Part shown: positions 28,982 through 38,691 of the stretch, in pieces
Numbering within the stretch: the first letter of the stretch is position 1
Layout of the letters: each line of letters starts with the position of its first letter
From: Dokdonella_A sp051958935
GTDB taxonomy: Bacteria > Pseudomonadota > Gammaproteobacteria > Xanthomonadales > Rhodanobacteraceae
Assembly: GCF_051958935.1 (NCBI RefSeq)
Contig: NZ_JBQCFP010000129.1
Location: 1-64,000, forward strand
DNA length: 64,000 nucleotides
Direction: 5' to 3'
Position numbers and translations under genes: made by a program
Notes under the pieces: model-generated
Database searches by the model: none
Told to the model about the DNA's origin: nothing
The model's input: the letters and a program-made list of their open reading frames with translations, nothing else

Positions 28982-29722
28982 CTACCAGCCCATGTACTGG
29001 CCGCCATTGATCGCGAGATTCGCTCCCGTGATCCAGCGTGCCTGGTCGTTGGCGAAGAAGCCGACCGCATAGGCGATCTCGTCGGGCTCGCCGAGGCGCC
29101 CGATCGGGATCTGCGCCACGATCTTCGCGCGCACGTCCTCGGGCACGGCCATCACCATGTCTGTGCCGACGTAGCCCGGCGATACGGTGTTCACGGTGAT
29201 GCCGAACTTCGCGTTCTCCTGCGCGAGCGAGATCGTGAAGCCGTGCATGCCGGCCTTGGCGGCCGCGTAGTTGGCCTGGCCGTACTGGCCCTTCTGGCCG
29301 TTGATCGAACTGATCTGCACGATGCGGCCCCACTTGCGCTCGCGCATGCCGTCGATGACCGGCCGGGTCACGTTGAAGCACGAGCCGAGGTTGGTCGCGA
29401 TGACCTCCTGCCACTGCAGCGCCGTCATCTTGTGGAACGTCGTGTCGCGCGTGATGCCGGCATTGTTGACGAGGATCTCGACCGGGCCGAGTTGCTTCTC
29501 GACCTCGCGCACCATCGCTTCGGCGGTCGCGGCGTCGGCGACGTCGCCCTTGGCGAGCGCGAACTCGAAGCCTTCCTTGCGCTGGGCGTCCTGCCACGCC
29601 TTCGCCTTCGCCTCGTCGCGGTAGTTCGTGGCGACCCTGTGGCCGAGCTGGGCAAGGTGTCTGCAGATGGCGGTACCGATACCGCCGGTGCCACCGGTGA
29701 CGAGGGCGACGCGTGCCGTCAT
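28982..29722 (-). CDS. phbB: Acetoacetyl-CoA reductase, paralogue 2
   Basis: The 246-residue product is a short-chain dehydrogenase with GGTGGIG at the cofactor site, NNAGITRDTTFHKM, the catalytic serine in QISSINGQKGQYGQ and the YAAAKAG motif. It matches the PhbB reductases of beta- and gammaproteobacteria closely, so it makes (R)-3-hydroxybutyryl-CoA. It lies upstream of phaR and of the first phbB. Because it fits the family consensus better (GQKGQYGQANYAAAKAG), it may be the main enzyme. The start at MTARVALVTGG is set by the fold. Confidence 0.9.
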   Translation of the reverse strand: MTARVALVTGGTGGIGTAICRHLAQLGHRVATNYRDEAKAKAWQDAQRKEGFEFALAKGDVADAATAEAMVREVEKQLGPVEILVNNAGITRDTTFHKMTALQWQEVIATNLGSCFNVTRPVIDGMRERKWGRIVQISSINGQKGQYGQANYAAAKAGMHGFTISLAQENAKFGITVNTVSPGYVGTDMVMAVPEDVRAKIVAQIPIGRLGEPDEIAYAVGFFANDQARWITGANLAINGGQYMGW

Positions 29723-29792
29723 GACGTGTACTCCATTTCGAAGGGTCGAGCGGGAAGGCGCGCGCGGCGCCCGACACGATTGTGCCTGAGCC

Positions 29793-30680
29793 TCACGCGG
29801 TTGCATTGCGCGCCGCCGCAAACGCCGGCGGCACCGCCGCCGCGCGCGGGATGCGCGCGGCATCGAACTCGCACGCAGCCCGCGACAATAACATGTGCAC
29901 ATTGCGTTCCGTCGACGCGGACTGGCCGAGGAAGCGCAGCGCCGCGTGCAGCGCGGGCAGCGGCTCGCGTCCGTCGACGGCGAGCGCCGCCTCGTGCTTG
30001 CTGAGCTTGCGGCCGTCGGCGCCGAGCGCGAGCGGCAGGTGCGCGTACGCGGGCTGCGGCAGGCCGAGCAGGCGCTGCAGCAGGATCTGCCGCGGCGTCG
30101 AGTCGAGCAGGTCGGCGCCGCGCACGACCTCGCCGATGCCCTGCGCGGCATCGTCGACGACGACCGCGAGCTGGTAGGCGCACGCGCCGTCGGCACGCCA
30201 GATCACGAAGTCGCCGACATCCCGCGGAAGGTCCTGTTGCTGCGTGCCCTGCACGCGGTCGGTGAAGCCGATCCGCGCGGAACCCACGTGCAGCCGCCAG
30301 GCCGGTGGGCGGTCGCGCGCGGGTGCGACGCAGGCGGGCGGATGGATGCCGCCGAAGGGCTCGAGATCGCTGCGGCTGCACCAGCAGCGGTAGGCATGGC
30401 CCGCGCGCGCGAGTCGTGCGAGGGCGTCGGCGTACAGCGCGGTGCGCGCGCTCTGCCGCACGACCGCTTCGTCGCTGGCCAGACCGAACGCATCGAGCGT
30501 GGAGAGGATGTCCCCGGCGGCGCCCTCCATCTCGCGCTCGCGGTCGAGGTCCTCGACGCGGATGATCCACGACGCGCCCGCCGAACGCGCGAACAGCCAG
30601 CTGCCGAGCGCGGCGACGAGCGAGCCGAAATGCAGGCGCCCGGTCGGCGACGGCGCGAAGCGGCCGCGCGCGGAAGTCAT
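29793..30680 (-). CDS. gluQ: Glutamyl-Q tRNA(Asp) synthetase
   Basis: GluQ is a shortened glutamyl-tRNA synthetase that attaches glutamate to queuosine of tRNA(Asp). The 295 residues hold the class I motif near HFGS (17-20), the KMSKS counterpart RKLSKHE and the zinc site with cysteines in YRCWCSR and PPACVAP. No anticodon-binding domain is present, as expected. The start MTSARGRFAPSPTG is set by homology. It stands divergent from htpX. Confidence 0.92.
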   Translation of the reverse strand: MTSARGRFAPSPTGRLHFGSLVAALGSWLFARSAGASWIIRVEDLDREREMEGAAGDILSTLDAFGLASDEAVVRQSARTALYADALARLARAGHAYRCWCSRSDLEPFGGIHPPACVAPARDRPPAWRLHVGSARIGFTDRVQGTQQQDLPRDVGDFVIWRADGACAYQLAVVVDDAAQGIGEVVRGADLLDSTPRQILLQRLLGLPQPAYAHLPLALGADGRKLSKHEAALAVDGREPLPALHAALRFLGQSASTERNVHMLLSRAACEFDAARIPRAAAVPPAFAAARNATA

Positions 30681-30772
30681 GGCGAACCCGGCGCGCATTT
30701 CGTGGTCCAAGGCGCACTCCCCGCCGCGCCGCGAAACCGATAGGCTTCCAAACGCGGCGGGCGCCCCCATCT

Positions 30773-30800
30773 GGGAAGCTCGAGGGAGCTCGAGGTTCCC
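30773..30800. repeat. Palindromic hairpin in the gluQ-htpX gap
   Basis: Arms gggaagctcgag (30773-30784) and ctcgaggttccc (30789-30800) pair at 11 of 12 positions with a 4-base loop. It lies in the 216-base divergent gap and may be a regulator site or a small dispersed repeat. Nothing else was seen in the gap beyond a gaggaagg ribosome site for htpX. Confidence 0.4.
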
Positions 30801-30896
30801 GCGGCGCCGGGGCGTGCCGCCCGCAAGGGCACCCGTGCGACGCGCGCCTCGCGGCGCCGGCGCGATATTCGTTCGTGGAAGACATCGAGGAAGGCC

Positions 30897-31778
30897 ATGC
30901 TGCGCATCGTACTGTTTGTCCTGACCAACCTGGCGGTGATGGCGTTGCTGGCCATCGTCGTGAAGCTGACCGGGCTGGACGTCTACGCCTACCGCCGCGG
31001 CGGCCTCGACCTGCAGGGGCTGCTGATCATGGCCGCGGTGATGGGCATGGGCGGCTCCTTCATCTCGCTCGCGATGTCCAAGTGGATCGCGAAGATGTCG
31101 GTCGGCGCCAAGGTGATCGACCAGCCGCGCAACCCGACCGAGCAGTGGCTGGTCGACACGGTGCGCGCGCATGCGCAGAAGGCCGGCATCGGCATGCCCG
31201 AAGTCGCGATCTACGACGGCCCGGAGATGAATGCGTTCGCCACCGGCATGTCGAAGAACAGCTCGCTCGTCGCGGTGAGCACGGGGCTCCTGCAGAACAT
31301 GGACCGCCAGCAGGTCGATGCCGTGCTCGGCCACGAGATCAGCCACGTCGCGAATGGCGACATGGTGACGATGGCGTTGCTGCAGGGCGTGCTCAACACC
31401 TTCGTGATCTTCCTCGCGCGCGTGATCGGCACGCTCGTCGATCGTGCGATCAGCGGCAACCGCGATGGCGGTGGCGGCGGTTTCGCCTACTTCGCGATCG
31501 TGATGGTGCTGCAGCTCGTGCTCGGCCTGCTCGCGTCGCTGATCGTGATGGCGTTTTCGCGCTGGCGCGAGTTCCGCGCCGACGCGGGCGGCGCGCGCCT
31601 CGCAGGGCGTGCGGCGATGATCTCCGCACTCGAGCGCCTCGACGCGAACCATGGCGAGAGCACGCTGCCGAAGGCGATCCAGGCGTTCGGCATCTCGGGT
31701 GAGGGCGGCATTGCGCGCCTGTTCATGAGCCATCCGCCGATCGCCGAGCGCGTCGCGGCGCTGCGCGCCGCTGCGTGA
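30897..31778 (+). CDS. htpX: Membrane zinc protease HtpX
   Basis: HtpX cuts misfolded inner-membrane proteins and works with FtsH under heat or envelope stress. The 293 residues match the Escherichia coli length exactly. Two N-terminal membrane segments (5-25, 39-60) precede the zinc site HEISH (146-150), and a second membrane pair follows (about 160-180 and 195-215). The third ligand lies in the E-F-RADAGGARL motif. The ribosome site gaggaagg is well placed. It is a single gene closed by the terminator at 31832. Confidence 0.95.
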   Translation: MLRIVLFVLTNLAVMALLAIVVKLTGLDVYAYRRGGLDLQGLLIMAAVMGMGGSFISLAMSKWIAKMSVGAKVIDQPRNPTEQWLVDTVRAHAQKAGIGMPEVAIYDGPEMNAFATGMSKNSSLVAVSTGLLQNMDRQQVDAVLGHEISHVANGDMVTMALLQGVLNTFVIFLARVIGTLVDRAISGNRDGGGGGFAYFAIVMVLQLVLGLLASLIVMAFSRWREFRADAGGARLAGRAAMISALERLDANHGESTLPKAIQAFGISGEGGIARLFMSHPPIAERVAALRAAA

Positions 31779-31830
31779 TCGTCGCGACGCGTCGCGGCTG
31801 AAGCCGCTCCCCGTCGATTGCAATGACACG

Positions 31831-31860
31831 AAAAAGGCCCGGAGATCCGGGCCTTTTCAT
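31831..31860. terminator. Bidirectional terminator between htpX and the FimX-like gene
   Basis: An 11-bp perfect stem (aaaaggcccgg, 31832-31842; ccgggcctttt, 31847-31857) closes an agat loop, with A/T runs on both sides. A REP-like half-unit (gtcgcggctgaagccgctccc) lies just before it, near 31790-31811. Confidence 0.9.
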
Positions 31861-31907
31861 GTATTCCGGGTGGCGGTGAAAGCCGCGATGCGCGCCAGCC
31901 CTCCGCC

Positions 31908-33980
31908 TCACGCCGCGGCGTGGCTGAGGATCTTCTCCGGCTCCTGCAGGAAGTTGCCCTGCACGAAGTTGACGCCGCAGCTGAAGAGGATCGACATGCT
32001 CGCCGCGTCCTCGACGAACTCGGCCACCGTGAGCTTGCCTGCATGGTGCGCCTGGTCGCAGATCTCCTTGATCTTCTCCTGGTTTTCCTTGTGCTTGGGC
32101 AGCTCAGCCATGAAATTGCGGTCGATCTTCAGGTAATTGACCGGGATGTGCTTGAGCAACTGGAAGGAATTGAGCCCCGAGCCGAACTGCTCGAGCGCGA
32201 AGCCGCAGTGGATCTGCTCGAGCCCCTTGGCGAATGCGCGCGCGGGCTTGAGGCTCGTCACGACCTTGCTTTCGGGCATCTCGAACACGAGCGAGTCGCC
32301 GCGCTGTCGCGCCGTCTTGAGCTGCTGCGCGACCCACGGCAACAGGGTCTGGTCCTCGAGCGACTGCGGCGTGAGCTTCACGAAGAACGTGGTCTTGTGG
32401 CCGGAGCGTTCGCGCTCGGCGATCGCGCGGATCGCATTGGCGATGACCCAGCGGTCGATCGCCGGCATGCGGCCGTTGCGTTCGGCGATCGGCAGGAACT
32501 GCGCCGGCGGGATCTCGCCCTTCGGCCCGGCCATGCGCAGCAGGATTTCGTAGTAGTCGCCTTCGGCGCCGTGCAGGCTGATGATCGGCTGGTAGTACAG
32601 CACGAAGCCGTTGTGCGCGAGCGCGTGGTCGATCGCCTCGAGCCAGCGCCGCGTGCTCTCGACCGCGGCCTTATCCTGCTCGGACGGGTCGGTGACGTTG
32701 AGGCGGTTGCCGCCTTCGTTCTGCGACGAGCGCAACGCGGTCATCGCGCTGTTGAGCACGGTCGCCGCGTTCGCATTCTTCTCGCCGAGCAGGGCACCGC
32801 CGATGCTCACGGTCAGGCTGATCGACTGCTTGCCCACTTCGAAGATCTTCTCGCCGAAGGCGTTGCGCAGCTTCTCGCCGAGCTTGCGCGTCGCTTCGGC
32901 ATCGTGCGCGGGAAGCAGCAGGCCGAAGGTGTGTTCGGACACGCGCCCGGCGACGAGGTCCTCACCGGCATGCCGGCGCAGCATCGTTGCCATGTCGCCC
33001 AGGAGCACGTCGGCATTGCCGAGGCCGACCGTGTCGAGGACCTGCTTGAAGTTGTCGGGCTCGAGCAGCAGCAGCGCCTGGTCGGCCTTGCCGTTCGCGG
33101 CTTTGGCGACCGCTTCCTCGAGCTGGGTCATGAGGTACTGGCGGTTGTACAGGTCGGTGACGAGGTCCTTCTGGCGCATCGCCTCCAGTTCCTGCGTCAG
33201 GTTCGGATCGACCGTCTGCAGGCGGAACGTGATCTGCTGGCAGGGCTCGCCTTCGTAACTGGCCTCGGTGAATTCCATCGTCGCGTCGAAGGTCGAACCG
33301 TCCGAGCGCTGCGCCTTGAGATTGAGGCGCTGCGGCGGCTTCTCGCCCTTGGACAGGCGCTTGAGCAGCGACTTGAAATCGTCGGCGTCCTGCGAGGCGA
33401 TCATGTCGAGGATCGACATGCCTTCCACGTCCTCGAAATCGTCGAAGCCGAACATCTCGAGGTAGGCCTTGTTCGCGCGCACGTGCATGCCTTCGTGCAC
33501 GAAGGCGATCGGATCGCGCGAGGAATCGAGCAGGGCCTCGCAGCGCCGCTCCGATTCGCGCAGCGACGCTTCGAGGCGGCGCACGTTGCGGCGCATCGTC
33601 AGCGCCTCGAACTCGCGCCGCACGATCATCTGTACGTGTTCGTGCGAGTCGCGCAGCATCATCGCGCGCGCGCCCTCGCGGAACGCCTTGACGATCGCCG
33701 CCTCGGTCACGCCGCGGCCACAGGCGATCAGCGTGATGTCGCGCCCGCCGCGCTCGGCCAGCTCGTGCACGCGCTGCAGCGGCAGGTCCTTGCAGCCGAG
33801 ATCGGCAATGATGAGGTCCGGCGTCTGCTGTTCGAGCGCCGCCTCGAGTTCCGCCTCGCTGCTCGCCCGCGCCGGTCGCACGGCGATGCCGCCGTTGCGC
33901 AGGATGCTGATGGTCTGTTCGGCATCATCGACGGAATCGTCGACGAGCAGCAGCTTGATGATGTTGTCGGCTCGGGTCAT
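31908..33980 (-). CDS. fimX: FimX-like degenerate GGDEF/EAL c-di-GMP effector
   Basis: The 690-residue protein has the FimX domain order: a receiver domain (1-125, LLLVDDS but a weak phosphosite), PAS (about 145-260), GGDEF (about 270-430) and EAL (about 440-685). The GGDEF motif is replaced by VSEHTF (347-352). The EAL triplet reads EIL (478-480) and the DDFG-type loop reads LEQFGSG (596-602), so neither synthesis nor cleavage of c-di-GMP is expected. FimX binds c-di-GMP through its EAL domain and promotes type IV pilus assembly at the pole. The start MTRADNIIKLLL begins at the receiver fold. The name is by domain order and motif loss. Confidence 0.8.
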   Translation of the reverse strand: MTRADNIIKLLLVDDSVDDAEQTISILRNGGIAVRPARASSEAELEAALEQQTPDLIIADLGCKDLPLQRVHELAERGGRDITLIACGRGVTEAAIVKAFREGARAMMLRDSHEHVQMIVRREFEALTMRRNVRRLEASLRESERRCEALLDSSRDPIAFVHEGMHVRANKAYLEMFGFDDFEDVEGMSILDMIASQDADDFKSLLKRLSKGEKPPQRLNLKAQRSDGSTFDATMEFTEASYEGEPCQQITFRLQTVDPNLTQELEAMRQKDLVTDLYNRQYLMTQLEEAVAKAANGKADQALLLLEPDNFKQVLDTVGLGNADVLLGDMATMLRRHAGEDLVAGRVSEHTFGLLLPAHDAEATRKLGEKLRNAFGEKIFEVGKQSISLTVSIGGALLGEKNANAATVLNSAMTALRSSQNEGGNRLNVTDPSEQDKAAVESTRRWLEAIDHALAHNGFVLYYQPIISLHGAEGDYYEILLRMAGPKGEIPPAQFLPIAERNGRMPAIDRWVIANAIRAIAERERSGHKTTFFVKLTPQSLEDQTLLPWVAQQLKTARQRGDSLVFEMPESKVVTSLKPARAFAKGLEQIHCGFALEQFGSGLNSFQLLKHIPVNYLKIDRNFMAELPKHKENQEKIKEICDQAHHAGKLTVAEFVEDAASMSILFSCGVNFVQGNFLQEPEKILSHAAA

Positions 33981-34141
33981 CGGGGCGTGTATCGGGTGCG
34001 GCGGTGGTGGGGCCTGCCGGCTCCGCGCCAGGGGCACGCGTCGCGACGGAGTTCCGGAGGTGCGAGCCCACGGACGGCTGGGTGTTATTTACCGGATTCG
34101 GCTATTCATTTCCATGGGCCGTTCGCCTCCTTGCAACAGGC
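33981..34141. other. Gap between the FimX-like gene and epmB
   Basis: These 161 bases hold the upstream region of the leftward FimX-like gene and the 3' side of epmB. I see no gene, clear promoter or hairpin. Confidence 0.4.
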
Positions 34142-35146
<1,005 letters not shown>

Positions 35147-35289
35147 GGGCGGATACGTCCGATGCGTTCGCAGGAACCGGCCATTCTAACCGGTTTTGCC
35201 GAACGCCTTCCCCGACGATCGTGCCAGGTCCCGGCGGCCTCGCGTTCGGCGGTCCGGCGCCCCGACACCATCCAAGCAGGAGTTGACCC

Positions 35290-35856
35290 ATGGCCAGCTA
35301 TGGCATGAACGACGTCAAGAACGGCCAGAAGATCATCGTCGACGGCTATCCGTGCACGATCGTCGACACCGAATACGTGAAGCCGGGCAAGGGCCAGGCC
35401 TTCACGCGCGTCAAGTACCGCAACCTCAAGACCGGCCGCACGGTCGAAATGACGATGAAGTCGACCGACTCGGTCGAGGCCGCCGACGTGATGGACACGG
35501 ACATGGAGTTCCTCTACGCCGACGGCGAGTTCTGGCACTTCATGCATCCGGATACGCACGAGCAGATCGCCGCCGACAAGAGCGCGGTTGCTGATGCGTC
35601 GAAGTGGCTCAAGGGCAACGAGGTCTGCATCGTCACGCTGTGGAATGGCGCGCCGCTGACGGTGACGCCGCCGGTGTTCGTCGAGCTCGAGATCACCGAA
35701 ACCGACCCGGGCGTGCGCGGCGACACCTCGGGCGGTGGCGGCAAGCCGGCCACGCTCGAAACCGGCGCGGTCGTGCGCGTACCCCTGTTCGTCGGCCAGG
35801 GCGAGAAGATCAAGGTCGACACGCGCACCGGCGAGTACATGTCGCGCGTGAAGTGA
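35290..35856 (+). CDS. efp: Elongation factor P
   Basis: EF-P binds between the P and E sites and rescues ribosomes stalled at polyproline. The 188 residues show three beta-barrel domains. The modification site is K34 in VKPGKGQAF, the lysine that is beta-lysylated in EpmA/EpmB bacteria. The presence of epmB next door supports that modification over rhamnosylation (which needs an arginine). The ATG follows the ribosome site aggagttg. The 3' end runs into the inverted heptamer region at 35860. Confidence 0.97.
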   Translation: MASYGMNDVKNGQKIIVDGYPCTIVDTEYVKPGKGQAFTRVKYRNLKTGRTVEMTMKSTDSVEAADVMDTDMEFLYADGEFWHFMHPDTHEQIAADKSAVADASKWLKGNEVCIVTLWNGAPLTVTPPVFVELEITETDPGVRGDTSGGGGKPATLETGAVVRVPLFVGQGEKIKVDTRTGEYMSRVK

Positions 35857-35859
35857 AGC

Positions 35860-35934
35860 GAGGGCTGAGGGCCGGAAAGCAGGCTTGCTCATGCCCGATG
35901 TGCTTCTCAGCCCCAGGCCCTCAGCCGTCAGCCC
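35860..35934. repeat. Inverted heptamer repeat between efp and the deaminase gene
   Basis: The string gagggctgagggcc (35860-35873) faces ggccctcagccgtc (35915-35928), 13 of 14 positions paired, with 41 bases between. The units are of the agccctc heptamer class. The structure starts 3 bases after the efp stop and ends directly at the next start codon, so it can serve as a terminator for efp or hide the downstream ribosome site. Confidence 0.65.
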
Positions 35935-35935
35935 C

Positions 35936-37249
35936 ATGCAGTCCATCGACCTCCTCATCGAAGCCCGCTGGGTCGTGCCGGTCCAGCCCCACGGCGTCGT
36001 GCTCGAGCACCATGCGGTCGCAGTCGATGCGGGCCGGATCGTCGCACTGCTGCCGATCGCCGAGGCGCGCACGCGCCACGCGGCGCGCGAAGTCGTCGTG
36101 CTCGACGAACACGCGCTGATACCCGGCCTCGTCAACGCGCACACGCACAACCCGATGACGCTCATGCGCGGGCTCGCCGACGACCTGCCGCTGATGCGCT
36201 GGCTGCAAGAACACATCTGGCCGGCCGAAGCGAAGGCGATCGGCCCCGAATTCGTCCGCGACGGCATCGAGCTCGCGGTCGCCGAGATGCTGCGCGGCGG
36301 TACCACCTGCTGCAACGAGAACTACTTCTTCCCCGACGTGCAGGCGGCGACCTATCGCCGGCTCGGCTTCCGCGCGATGGTGGGCCTGCCGATCATCGAA
36401 TTCCCGAGTGCATGGGCCGCGACGCGCGACGAGTACTTCGACCGCGGCCTCGCCGTGCACGACGAATTCCGCGGCGAGCCGCTGCTCGGCACGAGTTTCG
36501 CGCCGCACGCGCCGTACACCGTCTCGGACGAAAGCTTCGAGCGCATCCGGTTGCTGTCCGATCAGCTCGACGTGCCGGTGCACCTGCACCTTCACGAAAC
36601 CGCGTACGAGGTCGACGAGGCCAAGCGCGAGCGTGGCGCGCGCCCGTTCGCGCGCATGCAGGCGCTCGGCATCGTCAACGACCACCTCATCGCCGTGCAC
36701 ATGACCCAGCTCACCGACGCCGAGATCGCCGAGTGCGCCGAATCCGGCGTCGCGGTCGTGCACTGCCCGGAATCGAACCTCAAGCTCGCCTCGGGCTTCT
36801 GCCCGGCCGAGAAGCTGCGCCGCGCCGGCGTGAAGCTCGCGATCGGTACCGACGGCTGCGCGAGCAACAACGACCTCGACATGTTCGGCGAGATGCGCTC
36901 CGCCGCGCTGCTCGCCAAGGCGGTCGCCGAAAACGCGAGCGCGCTCGATGCCGCCAGCGCGTTGCGCGCGGCGACGCTGGGCGGCGCGCTCGCGCTCGGC
37001 TGGGGCGAGCGCATCGGCAGCATCGAGGCCGGCAAGCAGGCCGACCTTGCCGCGGTGCGCCTCGACGACATCGAGACGCAGCCGCTCTACAACGTCGTCT
37101 CGCAGCTCGTCTATGCGACCGGGCGTCAGCAGGTCAGCGACGTCTGGATCGCCGGCGCGCGCAAGCTGCGCGAACGCGTGCTGCCCGACATCGACCTCGG
37201 CGAAGTGCGCGAGAAGGCGCGGCGCTGGCGCGAGCGGCTGGCGGGCTGA
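35936..37249 (+). CDS. mtaD: Amidohydrolase of the 5-methylthioadenosine/S-adenosylhomocysteine deaminase type
   Basis: The 437-residue TRZ/ATZ-family hydrolase has the metal motif H69-T-H71 in NAHTHNP, later ligands in HLHLHET (about 222-228) and HMTQ, and the final catalytic Asp in GTDGCASNNDLDMF. MtaD enzymes deaminate methylthioadenosine or S-adenosylhomocysteine in sulfur-compound recycling. The start at MQSIDLLIEARWV is preferred, since the upstream ATG lies in the heptamer repeat. It precedes ubiG by 78 bases, and ubiG releases S-adenosylhomocysteine, which could be its substrate. The exact substrate is not proven by sequence. Confidence 0.8.
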   Translation: MQSIDLLIEARWVVPVQPHGVVLEHHAVAVDAGRIVALLPIAEARTRHAAREVVVLDEHALIPGLVNAHTHNPMTLMRGLADDLPLMRWLQEHIWPAEAKAIGPEFVRDGIELAVAEMLRGGTTCCNENYFFPDVQAATYRRLGFRAMVGLPIIEFPSAWAATRDEYFDRGLAVHDEFRGEPLLGTSFAPHAPYTVSDESFERIRLLSDQLDVPVHLHLHETAYEVDEAKRERGARPFARMQALGIVNDHLIAVHMTQLTDAEIAECAESGVAVVHCPESNLKLASGFCPAEKLRRAGVKLAIGTDGCASNNDLDMFGEMRSAALLAKAVAENASALDAASALRAATLGGALALGWGERIGSIEAGKQADLAAVRLDDIETQPLYNVVSQLVYATGRQQVSDVWIAGARKLRERVLPDIDLGEVREKARRWRERLAG

Positions 37250-37327
37250 AATGGAGTTCGTCCGAGCATCGCGGCCTCGACCGGGCCAGTGCATGATGGC
37301 GCCCATGTTCGAATCGCGAATGCAACC

Positions 37328-38032
37328 ATGACCTCGACCAACGTCGATCGCGGCGAAACCGCGAAATTCGATCGCCTCGCCTCGCGCTGGTGGGACCCCG
37401 ACGGGGAATCGCGACCGCTGCACGACCTCAATCCCGTGCGCCTCGCCTATGTCGCCCAACGCGTCACGCTGCGCAACGCACGCGCGCTCGATGTCGGCTG
37501 CGGCGGCGGCCTGCTCAGCGAAGCGCTCGCACGCGCTGGCGCGGACGTGACCGCCATCGACCTCGCGCCCGCCGTGCTCGACGTCGCGCGCCTGCACCTG
37601 CACGAAAGCGGCGTCGAGGTCGACTACCGCGAGATCGCGGTCGAGGCGCTCGCGGCGGACATGCCGGGCGCGTTCCATGTCGTCACTTGCATGGAGATGC
37701 TCGAGCACGTGCCCGACCCGGCCAGCGTGATCCGCGCCTGCGCGACCCTGCTCGCGCCCGGCGGCAAGCTGTTCCTTTCCACGCTCAACCGCACCCCGCT
37801 CGCATTCGGCGCCGCGATCCTCGGCGCGGAATACCTGCTGCACCTGCTGCCGCGCGGAACCCACCAGTACGGGCAATTCCTCAAACCCAGCGAGATCGCC
37901 GCGGAGCTTCGCGCAAGCGGCCTCGTGCTCGAGGATCTTTCCGGGCTCGCCTACAACCCGATCACGCGGCGCGCGTGGCTCACCGCGAACGTCGCGGTGA
38001 ACTATCTCGCCTGCGCGACCAAGACCGCGTGA
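37328..38032 (+). CDS. ubiG: Ubiquinone biosynthesis O-methyltransferase UbiG
   Basis: UbiG methylates two hydroxyl groups in ubiquinone synthesis with S-adenosylmethionine. The 234 residues show the UbiG start (EIAKFD-like ETAKFDRLASRWWDPDGESRPLHDLNPVRL), the SAM motif DVGCGGG and the acidic strand ITAIDLAP-type AIDLAPAVL. CMEMLEHVPDP and RGTHQYGQFLKP are family marks. Its stop overlaps the GTG start of the phosphatase gene. Confidence 0.95.
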   Translation: MTSTNVDRGETAKFDRLASRWWDPDGESRPLHDLNPVRLAYVAQRVTLRNARALDVGCGGGLLSEALARAGADVTAIDLAPAVLDVARLHLHESGVEVDYREIAVEALAADMPGAFHVVTCMEMLEHVPDPASVIRACATLLAPGGKLFLSTLNRTPLAFGAAILGAEYLLHLLPRGTHQYGQFLKPSEIAAELRASGLVLEDLSGLAYNPITRRAWLTANVAVNYLACATKTA

Positions 38033-38691
38033 GCGCCGTGGTACCCGGCGCGCTGTTCTTCGACCTCGACGGCACCCTCGTCGACTCCGCGCCCGACCTC
38101 GTCGCCGCGGTCGAAGCGTTGTGCGCCGAACTCGGCGCACCGCCGCCGGATGCGCAGGCGGTGCGCCGCGTCGTCTCCGCGGGCGGCCGCGCGATGCTGC
38201 GCCAGGGCCTGCCCGGCGCCGACGACGCGATGATCGACCAGTGGCTGCCGCGTTTCCTCGACATCTACTCGGTGGCGATGACCGTGCATACGCGCCTCTA
38301 CGACGGCGTCGCCGACGTGCTCGACCGGCTCGAGGCGCGCGGCATCACCTGGGGCATCGTCACCAACAAGCCGGGCTGGCTCGCGCGGCCGATGCTCGAG
38401 CAGATGCAGTTCCATCGCGGTGCAGCCGCGCTCGTCACCGGCGACTGCCTGCCGGTGCGCAAACCCGACCCTGCGCCCGTGCTGTTCGCCTGCGAGCAGG
38501 CCGGCATCGATCCGGCCAGGGCGGTCATGATCGGCGACGACCTGCGCGACGTGCTCGCCGGACGCGCCGCGGGCGCGCGCACGGTCGCCGCCGCGTGGGG
38601 CTATCTCGACGGCGGCGACCCGCATGCCTGGGGTGCCGACCTCGTCGTCGATCGGCCCTCCGGCCTGCTGGACGCGCTCGGCATCGGCTGA
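38029..38691 (+). CDS. gph: HAD phosphatase of the Gph/MupP type
   Basis: The 220-residue HAD subfamily IA protein has the nucleophile motif DLDGT (D12, D14), a cap domain (18-90), the VTNKP motif and KPDP (lysine) and GDDLRD (acidic pair). Phosphoglycolate phosphatase removes 2-phosphoglycolate made during DNA repair. The MupP type acts on N-acetylmuramic acid 6-phosphate in cell-wall recycling and sits next to ubiG in pseudomonads, so both roles are open. The GTG start overlaps the ubiG stop (GTGA). The ATG of the next gene overlaps its stop. Confidence 0.85.
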   Translation: MSAVVPGALFFDLDGTLVDSAPDLVAAVEALCAELGAPPPDAQAVRRVVSAGGRAMLRQGLPGADDAMIDQWLPRFLDIYSVAMTVHTRLYDGVADVLDRLEARGITWGIVTNKPGWLARPMLEQMQFHRGAAALVTGDCLPVRKPDPAPVLFACEQAGIDPARAVMIGDDLRDVLAGRAAGARTVAAAWGYLDGGDPHAWGADLVVDRPSGLLDALGIG

